A DNA stretch of 64,000 nt, taken from Gracilibacillus boraciitolerans JCM 21714. GTDB lineage: Bacteria; Bacillota; Bacilli; Bacillales; Amphibacillaceae. A program made the position numbers and the translations under genes. The stretch lies in assembly GCF_000521485.1 (NCBI RefSeq), contig NZ_BAVS01000008.1, forward strand, positions 1-64,000. The letters run 5' to 3'. Positions 41,430-51,736 of the stretch are shown in pieces (position 1 is the stretch's first letter; each line of letters begins with the position of its first letter). A model generated the notes under the pieces. That model saw only the letters and a list, made by a program, of their open reading frames with translations. It did not search any database and was not told the DNA's origin.

Positions 41430-42769
41430 TCACCTTCTTTCCTTTTGACGATCGAGTAGTTCTTGTTCCACAGGATTGTGTTTAACCATTCTGATCAGCA
41501 CAAAGGCACTTGCAAAACCGAGAACCAGATATAACAATATAAACAGATAAAGCATCAGATCTACTTGTCCACTTGTAGTGGCAGCTTCTTTTGTTTTTAA
41601 TAGTCCTCTTAATACCCAAGGTTGTCGTCCCACTTCTGCAAGCCACCAACCAGCTTCAATTGCAATCATACTGAGAGGACCTAAAGCAACAATCAGCCAT
41701 AAGAAAAACCTTCGGAAAATAAATCGACTTCTCAGCCGACTACCCATAACATAAAAGACGGAGAGTAACGTGGCAAACATTCCTATCAATACCATTGTCA
41801 TAAATAAATAATGAATATATAATGGTGGAGTCTCGTCTTCAGGAAATTGATCTAAGCCAATCACTTCAGCGTTTGGATCGCCGTGTGCTAAAATGCTTAA
41901 GGCATATGGTATTTTTAAGGCATATTTTACTTCTTCTCCATTCTCAAGAATTCCAAAGAGTGTGAGAGAAGCTGATTCTTCTGTTTCAAAGTGCCATTCC
42001 AATGCAGCTAATTTCTCTGGTTGATATTCTGCTAAATATTTCCGGAAAAGTCACCAATAATAGCAGCAGCAACTGAAAATATTAATCCCACTTTCATTGT
42101 TAATAATAATGCCTTTTTATGATATTCATGATTGGAACCTTTTAGTAAGCGGTATGCACCTATTGCAGCTAATATAAAAGCAGAGGTCATATAGGCAGTT
42201 GCTAACACGTGAGCCACTTTGGTTGGCATAGCGGGATTAAACATGGCAATGATCGGCTGCACATTAATTAATTCACCATTAGCAAATTCAAAACCTTGTG
42301 GGGGGGCATTCATAAAGGCATTTACCATGGTGATAAAAACAGCAGAAAAAGAAGCACCGATGGCAACTGGAATAAGTAATAGCATATGTTTGCGCTGGTC
42401 TTCAAAGCGATCCCATGTGTATAAGTAAATCCCTAAAAATATTGCTTCAAAGAAAAAAGCAAACGTCTCCATAAATAGAGGTAAGGCGATTACATTGCCG
42501 GCAAGTTGCATAAAAGTTGGCCATAATAAGTTTAATTGCAAACCAATTGCAGTTCCGGTTACAACACCTACTGCGACGGTGATGACAAAACCTCTTGTCC
42601 ATCTTCTGGCAAGCAGAATGTAATGTTCATCCTGTTTCTTAATGCCCATCCACTGGGCGATAAAGATTAATAAAGGGATGCCAACCCCGATTGTGGCATA
42701 TATGATATGAAAAGATAGTGTAAGTTCGGTTAATAATCGACTAAAAAATACTGCTTGTCCATTGTCCAT
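41430..42769 (-). CDS. cydA: Cytochrome bd oxidase subunit I CydA (one frameshift)
   Basis: Quinol-oxidising subunit carrying hemes b558, b595 and d, about 446 residues. Visible: SRLLTELTLSFHIIYATIGVGIPL (axial His region), GVVTGTAIGLQLNLLWPTFM (heme-region helix), FFFEAIFLGIYLY and GWWLAEVGRQPWVLRG, the last a strong CydA signature. The frame breaks at TTT 42039-42041 on the plus strand (needs four), restoring FSGKYLAEYQPEKLAALEWHFET. A G7 run at 42300-42306 gives NAPPQGF. The ATG follows AAGGAGAG. Confidence 0.92.
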
Positions 42770-42781
42770 GATATACTCTCC

Positions 42782-42850
42782 TTAACCTGAAAAAATTCTG
42801 CCAATAAGTGATAAACCAATAATCAATGCAACAAGAAAAGCCAATCCCAT
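42782..42850 (-). CDS. Possible 22-residue single-helix membrane protein before cydA
   Basis: An ATG at 42850 opens a 22-residue frame beginning MGLAFLVALIIGLSLIG, one membrane helix, ending 12 bases before the cydA start. AGGAGA lies ten bases upstream of the ATG; a second good site (GGAGGTG at 42884-42890) is followed by an in-frame TTG that would add eleven residues including WLM. It could be an accessory peptide of the bd oxidase, but I know of no named family. Confidence 0.35.
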   Translation of the reverse strand: MGLAFLVALIIGLSLIGRIFSG

Positions 42851-43073
42851 TAACCATTTCTCCTGTTTTTTATATATAATCAACACCTCCAAACGTATTC
42901 TTGTTTACCTTCTTCCTATTAATTATTCACTATGATAGTTTATGTTAAACATCGTTTTATTATCCATAATTTTCTAGTTGAATGAAATCTTAAATGTAAT
43001 CTTTGATAAAGAAAAAAGTTACCGGAATATTTCCATAAAAAATGACATAGGTAGTAAGGAAGGAGGAATGCAT

Positions 43074-43535
43074 ATGCCGAGTGGAACACACATTATGATG
43101 TTAGAGATACCGATTGATAAAGTATGGGGGGGATTTGTTAGTGATATGAATAATTGGGCCCCATTGGTACCCGGCTATATTGATCATCAAATGATTAACC
43201 AGCGACAATCAACTTGGAAATTTAAAGGAGATATTGGAATTTTACAAAAAAAGGTGGCATTGAGAATAAATATTAAGAAATGGATAGAGCCAAATACCGT
43301 TATCTTTGATCTTACTGGAATGAACGATATGATTGAAGGAAATGGCTCTTTTATTGCAGAAGAAATCACCAGAAATCAAACACAAATAAGGGGGGGTGAT
43401 TTAAATATTTCTGCTGGCGGTATTAAGGGTCCGATGGTAAATAGTGTTTTAAAATCAATTGTCCCTAAAACCATAGAGAATTTAACAGAAGCTGTGGCGA
43501 ATAGGATTGTGAAGGTAGAAGCAATAGTAAAATAA
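43074..43535 (+). CDS. CoxG-like SRPBCC protein
   Basis: 153-residue START/Bet v 1-fold protein of the CoxG family. Typical features: a beta strand GTHIMMLEIPIDKVWGGFVSD, then WAPLVPGY, the middle strands FKGDIGILQKKVALRINIKKW, and a C-terminal helix SIVPKTIENLTEAVANRIV. Family members bind lipids or prosthetic groups, but the function of stand-alone copies is unknown. The ATG at 43074 follows AAGGAGGA by seven bases; the open frame upstream is not conserved. G7 runs at 43126 and 43390 each add a Gly. It is a single gene divergent from cydAB. Confidence 0.75.
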   Translation: MPSGTHIMMLEIPIDKVWGGFVSDMNNWAPLVPGYIDHQMINQRQSTWKFKGDIGILQKKVALRINIKKWIEPNTVIFDLTGMNDMIEGNGSFIAEEITRNQTQIRGGDLNISAGGIKGPMVNSVLKSIVPKTIENLTEAVANRIVKVEAIVK

Positions 43536-43620
43536 ATATAAGAATAAAAAAATAAATATGAGAATAAAAATAGTTTTTCTATGAAAGACTATTAAAAGCA
43601 AATAGAGTTAGTCTACATAC

Positions 43621-43659
43621 CCTTATCCAAAAATTGGATAAGGGATTTTGTTTGTTTTT
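43621..43659 (+). terminator. Terminator after the CoxG-like gene
   Basis: CCTTATCCAA and TTGGATAAGG around AAA, followed by T-rich sequence. Confidence 0.85.
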
Positions 43660-43725
43660 ATTATAATATGTATATATTATTGAATTTTCGGGTATATGTT
43701 TTGCATACGGGAAGGAGTGAACAAC

Positions 43726-45159
43726 TTGGAAGCACTAGAAAATATTGTAACAAAAATTGTCGATTGGGGGGAATCTTGTACTATGGGATTATGTACTTAT
43801 CTATTTACTAATCTTTACAGGGTTATTTTTCACTATTCGATCTAGATTTGTACAATTTCGTTTATTCGGAGAAATGTTTAAAGTAATATCGGAGGAAGCT
43901 GTCGAGCAAAGTGGTAAACGTGGAACAAATGCATTTCAAGCATTTAGTATTTCGATAGCATCGCGTGTAGGAACAGGAAACTTAGCTGGAGTCGCTCTGG
44001 CTGTCGCTATCGGAGGACCTGGGGCAGTTTTCTGGATGTGGGTAATAGCGTTAATTGGTATGTCCACTGCATTTATTGAAAGCACTTTAGCACAAGTATA
44101 TAAAGTACCTGCTAAGGAAGGGTTTAGAGGTGGACCTGCCTATTATATGGAAAAGGCTTTAGGTCAAAAGTGGATGGGAATTTTATTCTCTATTTTAATA
44201 ACGATTACATTCGGTTTCATATTTAATGCAGTACAAGCAAATACGATATCTCAAGCAGTGGATCAAGCGTTTAATATTGATCCGATCTGGACTGGTATAG
44301 TATTAGTGGTATTAGCTGGAGTTATCATTTTTGGTGGCATTAAGCGGATAGCAACTGTTGCAGGAATCATTGTCCCTGTGATGGCCATTATTTATATGGC
44401 GGTAGGATTTTATGTTGTGTTTACTAATATAACAGCTGTTCCTAATGTATTTATGCTTATCATTCGCAATGCATTGGGTCTGGAAGAAGCATTTGGTGGT
44501 GGAATTGGTGCAGCGATGATGTACGGGATTCGACGTGGATTATTCTCCAATGAGGCAGGTATGGGGGAGTGCCCCCCCAAATGCTGCGGCAACAGCAGGT
44601 GTCAATCACCCTGTTAAACAAGGGTTAGTCCAATCTTTGGCCGTATTCTTTGATACGATTGTGATTTGTAGTTTAACTGCGTTCATCATTATATTATATG
44701 ATAATTTTTATCAGGCTTCTGAAGATGGCATTCAATTAACACAAGTGGCATTAAGCTCTCATGTTGGAGAATGGGCATCGATTTTCCTAGCAATCACGAT
44801 TTTCTTCTTTGCTTTTAGTTCGGTAGTGGGGGAATTATTATTACGGTGAAACAAATGTAAGCTTTTTAAATCATAACGGTATATGGTTATTGATTTATCG
44901 TGTTCTAGTATTAGGAATGGTAATGTTTGGTTCTCTTGCATCCATTCAGTTAGTATGGAACATGGCTGATATGTTTATGGCATTAATGGCTGTCGTCAAC
45001 TTAATCGCAATTCTCTTATTAAGTAAAATTGCGATCCAAGTATTACAGGATTATACGATGCAAAAGAAACAAGGTGTTGATCCGGAATTTCACTATAAAA
45101 ATATAAAAGGAATAAAAGGCGTCTCCTGGTGGGGGGGCGCACAGGATGATAAGAAATAA
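43726..45159 (+). CDS. alsT: Na+/alanine symporter AlsT-type (three frameshifts)
   Basis: Sodium:alanine (AGCS) symporter of about 475 residues with some ten helices. Signatures: FQAFSISIASRVGTGNLAGVALAV, GPGAVFWMWVIALIGMSTAFIES, GIRRGLFSNEAGMG, and HPVKQGLVQSLAVFFDTI. The TTG start at 43726 (after AAGGAGTG) leads to EALENIVTKIVDWG. Breaks: G6 at 43766-43771 (needs five), G5 at 44563-44567 (needs four, restores GMGSAPNAAATAG) and G5 at 44828-44832 (needs four, restores VVGNYYYGE). C7 at 44572 and G7 at 45131 add residues. All three breaks lie in G runs. Confidence 0.9.
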
Positions 45160-45170
45160 CCTATTAAGTC

Positions 45171-45213
45171 AAAAGCTAGTACAAAACGATAATTGTTTTG
45201 TACTAGCTTTTTT
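45171..45213. terminator. Terminator between alsT and rpiA
   Basis: AAAAGCTAGTACAAAAC and GTTTTGTACTAGCTTTT form a 17-bp stem with a 7-nt loop and T-run; rpiA is convergent. Confidence 0.92.
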
Positions 45214-45259
45214 AAACTAAATGATTTCATTGCATATTCGTTCGTTTGTTATAAGCAAG

Positions 45260-45931
45260 TTAGCTCATAACAGTTACATCGCCATTTGTTTTACCTAAAA
45301 CAATAGTATCCGCCATATTGATAAAGAGTCCATTCTCGACTACCCCGGGAATCATGTTAAGTTGAAGATTTAATTCAGCAGGATTTTCAATGTTCTCAAA
45401 ATAACAGTCGGCAATATAATTTTCATTATCAGATACAAAAGGGGGGGAAGAATCAGTTTTTATTCTTAGTTTTGGAGTGCAGCCTAGTTTATTTATCGTT
45501 TTAAGAGTCGTTTCCCAACTGAATGGCACTATCTCAACAGGTAATGGAAACGCTCCTAATTGGTTAACAAATTTTGATTCATCTATTACAACAATAAATT
45601 GTTTAGAAATAGAAGCTACCATTTTCTCACGTAATAAAGCGCCACCACCACCTTTTATAAGTTCAAAATTCGGATTCGCTTCATCTGCACCGTCTATTGT
45701 GACATCTAAATGATCAACTGAGGACATAGATACTAGTGGAATGCCTAGCTCTTTTGCTAATTTTTCCGTTTCTTTAGAAGTCGGGACTCCTTTGATATTT
45801 AATCCTTCTTTAACGAGATTTCCTAACTTAGTAATCGACCAATAAACTGTTGATCCAGTTCCAAGACCTACAGTCATACCATCTTTCACATATTCAACCG
45901 CTTTTTCACCAGCAAACTTTTTAGCGTTCAT
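45260..45931 (-). CDS. rpiA: Ribose-5-phosphate isomerase A
   Basis: Interconverts ribose 5-phosphate and ribulose 5-phosphate in the pentose phosphate pathway. 223 residues with VGLGTGSTVYW (phosphate loop), DVTIDGADEAN (catalytic Asp) and LIKGGGGALLREKMVA (Lys, Glu). A G7 run at 45441-45447 gives SSPPF, where the family has one Pro. GGAGGGAGA precedes the ATG. Confidence 0.93.
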   Translation of the reverse strand: MNAKKFAGEKAVEYVKDGMTVGLGTGSTVYWSITKLGNLVKEGLNIKGVPTSKETEKLAKELGIPLVSMSSVDHLDVTIDGADEANPNFELIKGGGGALLREKMVASISKQFIVVIDESKFVNQLGAFPLPVEIVPFSWETTLKTINKLGCTPKLRIKTDSSPPFVSDNENYIADCYFENIENPAELNLQLNMIPGVVENGLFINMADTIVLGKTNGDVTVMS

Positions 45932-46056
45932 ATTCTCCCTCCTCCTATCTCAACTTACTAGCTTTATTTGATAAAATAAATGTATCATCACCATATATAG
46001 CTTTCAAGGGAAAAAGAGGGAATGTTGTGGAGTAAGCGTAAAATAGTTTCTATAAT

Positions 46057-46099
46057 TAAAAAAGCTCTAAACCTTGATATCAAAAGTTTAGAGCTTTTT
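46057..46099. terminator. Terminator 3' of the small membrane protein gene
   Basis: AAAAAGCTCTAAAC and GTTTAGAGCTTTTT make a 14-bp stem with a 13-nt loop. It lies downstream (minus strand) of the 46216-46479 gene. Confidence 0.85.
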
Positions 46100-46215
46100 A
46101 AGCACGTAAAATATTCTGCTTCACTCTTTTTAATGTATTACCAAAAATGTTAACAATTATCCCAATAAAAGAATCAGGTCGAACAAGTATGCCTAACCTG
46201 TTTTCATTTTTACGT

Positions 46216-46479
46216 TTATTTGTTATTTAGTATCTTGTAATAAGTAAAAATAATGGCAGCAAGACCAACTCCAAAAAGTATACCTCCAACAGTTAACAAA
46301 ATATTTATAGAACCTTCCACTACCATTAAATATTTTGAAGTGTCTACCCAATCTTCATTTGCTAGCCAATTATCAGCAAGAAATATTCCAAAGTTAACAC
46401 TGACAAATAGTAATACTAAACCTATTACAGTCATTAAAGAAGATAAAACAATCAAACCTTTTAAATTATCTTTTGTCAT
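46216..46479 (-). CDS. Small two-helix membrane protein, unknown
   Basis: 87 residues with two clear membrane helices: GLIVLSSLMTVIGLVLLFVSV (about residues 6-26) and NILLTVGGILFGVGLAAIIFTYY (about 57-79), joined by an acidic loop WLANEDWVD. The family is not recognised. The ATG at 46479 is placed seven bases after GGAGGTAG, a strong site, so it is probably a real gene. It marks the left edge of the accessory region. Confidence 0.65.
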   Translation of the reverse strand: MTKDNLKGLIVLSSLMTVIGLVLLFVSVNFGIFLADNWLANEDWVDTSKYLMVVEGSINILLTVGGILFGVGLAAIIFTYYKILNNK

Positions 46480-46573
46480 AGAATCTACCTCCATGATATT
46501 TACTTAAACTATAACATTAAAGTATCATATGACAACCATCCTAACATAGAGGGCCAGGGTAAAACGAAAACTC

Positions 46574-47152
46574 TTGAAATTAGGAAAAGTAAGTTTAACA
46601 GATTTAATTATTGATTTAATGAAAAAAGAGTACCTAAAAAAAGAAATTGACTACATGTTTAATGGTACTAACGATAAAGCAATTAATACTGGATCACTTT
46701 TAAACAAAGCAAAAGTGTTTACTCCTACTCAAACAGAACCAGTAAAGATTATTAAGGAATTAAAAAACACCCCATCTACCAATGTGATTAACAAAGCTAG
46801 ATGGATCGTAAATAAAGCAGCTATTCAATATGCAGAAGATCTAACTCTTCCAAATGGAGAGCCAGCACTTAAAACAATAGACCGTGAAGATGGTGGTGTG
46901 AGTTATATGCTATTAGGATTTCCACTTGATTTCACTGATGCGGTGAAAGGCTCGAATGATTCGGCAGCAGTTTTCTATTTTGGAGACTTCTCTTCTTTCA
47001 AAATACATGAAAACTCAGCAGGGTTAGAGATTGAAACAATTACCGGAATGTATGCTCATCTAAATGAGTTTGCTTTTAAATTATACAATCTGATTGATGG
47101 CAAGTTGATCTATTCACCTGTAGAACCGACTGTCTATCGTTTGGAAGTGTAG
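46574..47152 (+). pseudogene. C-terminal fragment of an HK97-type phage major capsid protein
   Basis: 192 residues matching the late part of an HK97-fold capsid protein: RWIVNKAAIQYAEDLTLPNGEPAL, then GVSYMLLGFPLDFTDAV and AAVFYFGDFSSFKIHENSAGLEIET, the pattern of the P-domain to C-terminus in which the LxGxPV and FGDF motifs are typical. Full-length proteins have 300-400 residues and an N-terminal delta domain, absent here. The frame starts with TTG and has no ribosome site. It is flanked by no other head genes, so this is phage debris. Confidence 0.7.
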
Positions 47153-47243
47153 TCATTAGACTCATAGAAAAGCGCAAGCATGATTTACTCAATAAATACG
47201 GATCTAATAGTGAACTTTATCAATGCTAGATATTGTTTAAGAT

Positions 47244-47441
47244 ATGTTCAAACGCAGAAAAAATAACTTGAGAAAAGTTAAGAAGATAAAGTCATGCTAT
47301 GAAAGCATATATAACAAGGTGATGATTAAGGATCCATTACTGAAGAGGAAAGGCAGAGCAAAGGAGTTTCGATACTTGCTACAAGAAGCATTGATAAAAC
47401 GAATCAAAAGCGCGGATATCCTAATGCACGCTTTAAGTTAA
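47244..47441 (+). CDS. Small Lys/Arg-rich ORF of doubtful status
   Basis: 65 residues, strongly basic (RRKNNLRKVKKIKS...), predicted helical, no family recognised and no good ribosome site. Downstream, a further frame at 47442-47537 could encode NEINTRDLKHYTAVANDINKK, phage-like in style, so the area probably holds eroded phage genes. Confidence 0.25.
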   Translation: MFKRRKNNLRKVKKIKSCYESIYNKVMIKDPLLKRKGRAKEFRYLLQEALIKRIKSADILMHALS

Positions 47442-47693
47442 GTCGGTAACGAGATTAATACTCGTGATCTTAAACATTATACCGCAGTAGCAAATGATAT
47501 TAATAAGAAACTCTCAGACCATATAAGAAATGTATAAGTATAAAAGTGGAGAGCCATATCGGTTCCTCGCTTTTTTGACTATTAAATAGAATGAGGAATT
47601 TTGAAAAAAAAAAATACTTATTGTTGGCTTATAAAATTGAACTAAATATGCAATTTGATTAAAGGTTAAAAGTAGATGGGTATAAAATAATAA

Positions 47694-47901
47694 GGTGCTT
47701 CTGTCACAATTAGAAAAGGTGATAAAGGTAATTTAACACGCATCCTACATGCTATTTTGTATTGTAAGGGTTATAAGATTGCAGTGGATGGAGTTGTTCG
47801 GTCCAGAGACTGAAAAAGCAGTGAAAACTTTCCAACGATCTGTTGACATTACGGTTGATGGAGTACCTGGACCATTTACATTTACTGAATTGTTTAAGTA
47901 A
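47694..47901 (+). pseudogene. Peptidoglycan-binding domain remnant of a phage endolysin
   Basis: Reads VTIRKGDKGNLTRILHAILYCKGYKIAVDGVFGPETEKAVKTFQ... once one base is removed near 47793; this is a PG-binding type 1 repeat followed by the start of a second (VDITVDGVPGPFTFTELF). Such pairs end endolysins of Bacillus phages and XlyA-type amidases. The catalytic domain is missing, so it is a fragment. Confidence 0.65.
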
Positions 47902-47926
47902 GAGTATTTCATTGTTAAACATATAA

Positions 47927-47955
47927 GTCCAGACATTAACTAAGACCTGGGCTTA
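47927..47955. terminator. Possible terminator after the endolysin remnant
   Basis: AAGTCCAG and CCTGGGCTT pair imperfectly around a loop of about 13 nt, with short T-runs. Weak evidence. Confidence 0.35.
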
Positions 47956-47970
47956 TTTTATGGTATTAAC

Positions 47971-48658
47971 TTAACTTTCACCCTCTTTATTTATTGTAGC
48001 AAAAGCATATATTAATGGAATTACGGTAAATAAAAAATACTTAATAATCAACTCAGGGGGGGTGAGCGGAGTAGAATCAAACACTTCAAAAGTATCGATT
48101 GCTCCTAAAGCCGGAAGATAAAGTTGCCAAATAAAATTATTACTAAACACGTTGTAAGGAGTAGCTTTCCCAGTTTCTTCGTGTATATCTGTAGCTTTTT
48201 CCCGCAATATTTCTTGGATTTCATCATTATTTAGTTCATTGATAGGTATGCCATTGATATCAAACATATCATTGAAAGATCTTATTGATTCTGCAATGTT
48301 TAATGCTACGGAATCAAAATTTCCTATACTTCTGTTAATAACTGAAATTTTTGAATTGATTATTTTGAAAAAAATCTTTTTTGAAATTAGTACCAATATT
48401 CATAGCATTAATAGTAGACTGTCGGAAAGCGTCACTTAACAAATTCGTATTCTGTAAATATTTAATTGAAGGAAGTATGTTTATACTGTTTTGAAAACCT
48501 TCCATGAAATCAGAGATATTAGTTGCCTTTTTTAGAAATTCGGTATTGTGAAAAATATCATCATTTAGCAAATCACCAAAGTTAACTGCTAGTTGCTGTT
48601 TTTTCATTAATCCTTCAAATATTTCTGGATCTATCATAGGCGGGTAAGATTTAAACAT
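47971..48658 (-). CDS. Hypothetical protein with C-terminal membrane helix (one frameshift)
   Basis: About 228 residues when the A7 run near 48368-48374 (plus strand) is shortened by one; the two frames overlap exactly there and join as FKKDFF-KIINSKISV. The first two-thirds are helical and hydrophilic with many Asn and Phe (LLNDDIFHNTEFLKKATNIS); the end has one hydrophobic helix (IIKYFLFTVIPLIYAFA) and a charged tail. No family is recognised. A C/G7 run at 48056-48062 gives LTPPELI. It is read against the surrounding phage debris, so it could be an immunity or cargo gene; this is inference. Confidence 0.5.
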
Positions 48659-49158
48659 TTTAAATTATCCTTTCATAATGGTGTAGCTGGCTATTAAAAA
48701 CTTTTATCCAGATTTAAAAATCCTGCTAGTATAGTATTTCATATTTAAACAAGTGAGCGTTATATGGCCCTATCAAATATTAATGTTGGAAAATTAATAT
48801 TACATTACAAAATCCTTTTGAATTATTTACATTATCGGCTAATTAATTACTATATTCAACTTTCTCTCTTTATCGACTCTCAAATAACTCTTCAGGATCA
48901 CCAGCACCTTCTTACGCTTTAGCATAATACGTATATTCCGTAATTCTCTTAAAAATATCAATTTTCAATATCTTTAATTTTCCTTGTATTTTTTTAATCA
49001 GTTAATGCTAACAACTTATTAATATTATTGCGTTCATTTTTTGGTGTTTATAAAATGTTTATGACGAAGTAATAAACTAATCAAATGGATTACTTGAATT
49101 TGCAGGAATTTCTTACTTTTTGTCGAATTAGTGTAGACAGAAGGGAGATGGTAATTGT
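48659..49158. other. 500-bp AT-rich interval without a clear gene
   Basis: No open frame longer than about 30 residues with a ribosome site. On the minus strand near 48870-48945 an eroded reading (ITEYTYYAKA, stop, EGAGDPEELFESR) suggests decayed phage-like coding sequence. Confidence 0.4.
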
Positions 49159-49773
49159 ATGGATCAATTACTTGGAGAATGGGCATCGAGTGTACACGAT
49201 ATGAAAGGATATTCGTATACTTGTGGGCATTGTGGTAATAATGCAGGACCATCAATTGGGTATAAGTGCTATTCAGGAATTAATACATCAAAGAGAACAT
49301 TAAAGGCATACATTTAATTTGCCCATCTTGTAACAAACCAACTTTCAAATATCCAAATATAAATGAACAAATTCCAGGTGTAAGAGTTGGTTTAGGAATT
49401 GAACATTTACCTGATGAAGTCGATGCATTGTATGATGAGGCAAGAAATTGCATGTCTGTTAATGCATTTACCGCTACAGTATTATGTTGTAGGAAGTTAC
49501 TAATGAATATAGCAGTATCTAAGGGCTCTAAAGAAGGGGGGAAGTTTTGCATCATATGTTCAATTTTTAAAAGATAACAATTATATTCCACCAGGTAGTG
49601 AAGCATGGGTGGACCATATTAGAAAAAAAGGAAACGAAGCTAATCATGAATTACCAGACATGCAAGAGGATGATGCTGAAGAATTACTAAAATTTACTGA
49701 AATGTTATTAAGATTTGTTTACGAATTACCTGGACATATGGAAAAGCATATAAAGAAGGAAGATGATGCCTGA
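49159..49773 (+). CDS. Zinc-ribbon plus DUF4145 protein (two frameshifts)
   Basis: About 205 residues when repaired. N-terminal zinc ribbon: YTCGHCGNNAG, CYS and LICPSCNKPTF (two CxxC pairs). C-terminal DUF4145: LYDEARNCMSVNAFTATVLCCRKLLMNIAV and GNEANHELPDMQEDDAEELLKFTEMLLRFVYELP. The frame breaks at GG 49305-49306 (needs GGG, TLKGIHLICPSC) and at G6 49536-49541 (needs five). DUF4145 occurs in proteins tied to restriction or phage defence and in stand-alone forms of unknown role. AAGGGAG precedes the ATG. Confidence 0.7.
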
Positions 49774-50027
49774 TGGTTGTCATCTTTTTATTATCTAAAA
49801 AGGAGATGCATAATCATGATCAAAAAAAAGAATATCTGCACAAGGTACGGAGTATTGGGATAATAAAGAAAAGAGAGTACGTTTTGTACCTGCAGGTAAG
49901 AAACCTAATTTTGAAGTGACTGAGGATCCTAAGAGCATGATCGGTGGTGTAGATCTGGCGACTGGTAAAGATAAAACTGTTATTAATGGAAAAGTAGTAG
50001 ATGATGAAACAAATAATAACTTAGATG

Positions 50028-50035
50028 ATTTAAAC
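50028..50035. repeat. Left target-site duplication of the IS66-family element
   Basis: ATTTAAAC, identical to the eight bases at 52373-52380 on the other side of the element. IS66-family elements duplicate eight bases on insertion. Confidence 0.9.
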
Positions 50036-50128
50036 GTAAGCCCGAATTTAAAAAATAAAAGTGTACCTTTAGGGTACGCATCACTAATAGCCGTTAATTC
50101 TGATTTTTTTAATCGAATTACGGCTATT

Positions 50129-51656
50129 TCATTTACTTTTGCTACATTCTGCTTGAATCATTTTCGACCAGGGCATGTATTGATCTAAAATTACAGGGTT
50201 TTGTAGGATACCGAGGTTTGGTAAATCCGTAAAAAGTTTCTTTATATATTCATAGAAATCAACCCCCCCATTACTTTTGGTAGTTTCAGCGATACTCAAA
50301 CAGATGGCATTTGCTTTTGCACCAGCTTCACTTACACTGAAAAGCCAATTTTTTCTTCCTATAACGTTGGGACGAATGGCGTTCTCGGCTGGATTATTAT
50401 CCATTTCAATTCGTCCATCGTTCAGGAATACTTTGAGTCCACTTGCCCTGTTTAAAGTGTATTCAGCGGCTTTTGCTAGCGCGTTTTTTCCGTCGCTTGC
50501 TCGGAGACAAATGTTTATATTGCCTTTCTAGTCGATATAAATCATCACAATATTTCACACCGATTCTTCCATTTTTGCTATCAGCTTTAAGCCAATATCG
50601 ACGAACATGGGCCCAACAATTTGCGAAATTAACACCTTCCAACTTATCATATGCAGAATAACCATCACACATAATCGTTCCAGAAAAACCTTCAATAAAA
50701 CCTTCAAGCACAGATCGTGCTCGTGATAATGCGCTTTGAAAGAGAGTCATTGTTGGCCCTTGGCTTGGCACGCTTCGAAACACCCAGTTATAGGCATTAG
50801 CTTGGCCAGATTTTCCATCAGATCGGTTGATAATTTGTCCATATGTTTCATCGACATGCAAAACCGATTTAGTCATCATCAACTCTTTCATTCGTTCATA
50901 AACAGGTAAGAGCCAATCGTGTGCTGCACGGATAACCCAATTCGAAAGGTTTTTATCATTGGTATTCAAATCATAGCGATCCCACTCCTTTACCTGACGG
51001 TAAAGAGGTAAGTACTGTGCAAATTTATCATAGATGACTTTGGCAAGTACGCTAGGAATTGCGATGCTACGTTGAATGGCTGGTTGTGGTGCTTTCCCGC
51101 GTTTGATTTGTGCCGGCTGTGCTGAATCAACTTTGCAGCCCTTACATTCATACGCATGTTCAATGTGTTGTACTTTCATCATTTTGGCAGGAATAAATTT
51201 TGCTTCTTCACGTACAATTTTACTGCCAATTTCAATCATTTCTCCTTCGCAACAGTCACAGATTATATTTTCGGGATGATGGTGAATAGCTTCTACTTCA
51301 ATACCATCATGTAAGGAATCATTTCGTTTTTTTGATTTAACTTTTCGATCAACAGTATAAGTAATTGTCTGTTGGCTTTGTTCTTCTGTGTGCTCTGGTT
51401 CGCTAAAAGCTGGGTCATCATCAAATAATGAACCTTGCCCGTCTGGTACGTTATATTTCGATTTTTCGGTTTTTGATCCATATAAAAGCTTAGTTAAATG
51501 GCGCACTTGATCGGTTAACGCTTCAATCTGTTTCGATAAGTCTTTGTTTTGTTGATTCGAATGAGCCAATTGCTCTTCGAGTAGACAAATTAATTTCTCG
51601 TTTTGACTTTTATTCTTAGAAGCGTTCTCCACACCATTCACCCACTTTTCGTTCAC
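50129..51656 (-). pseudogene. tnpC: IS66 transposase TnpC (broken)
   Basis: Starts with a coiled coil (NEKLICLLEEQLAHSNQQNKDL), LTKLLYGSKTEK, a zinc-binding CDCCEGEM and CKGC pair, then the DDE core: VLHVDETYGQI (first Asp), IMCDGYSAYDKL (second Asp), FANCWAHVRRYW and, in a shifted frame, GRIEMDNNPAENAIRP (Glu) and GRKNWLFSVSEAGAKA. Between LSPSKRRKK and ALAKAAEYTLNRASG (near 50480) the frame shifts and about 28 family residues are missing, which a homopolymer error cannot explain. So this is probably a real internal deletion. A C7 run at 50263 adds a Gly. Confidence 0.85.
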
Positions 51657-51736
51657 ATTAGTTACGTTATATTATACCATTTTGAACGAGCTAAGGAAAG
51701 CTAGAAACGTCTTTAAATCAACGTTTTTTAATTGAT

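Noticed and set aside
49034-49606. Minus-strand open frames at 49034-49255 and 49280-49606
   Set aside because: They are antisense to the zinc-ribbon/DUF4145 gene, which has domain motifs and a ribosome site; the shadows have neither.
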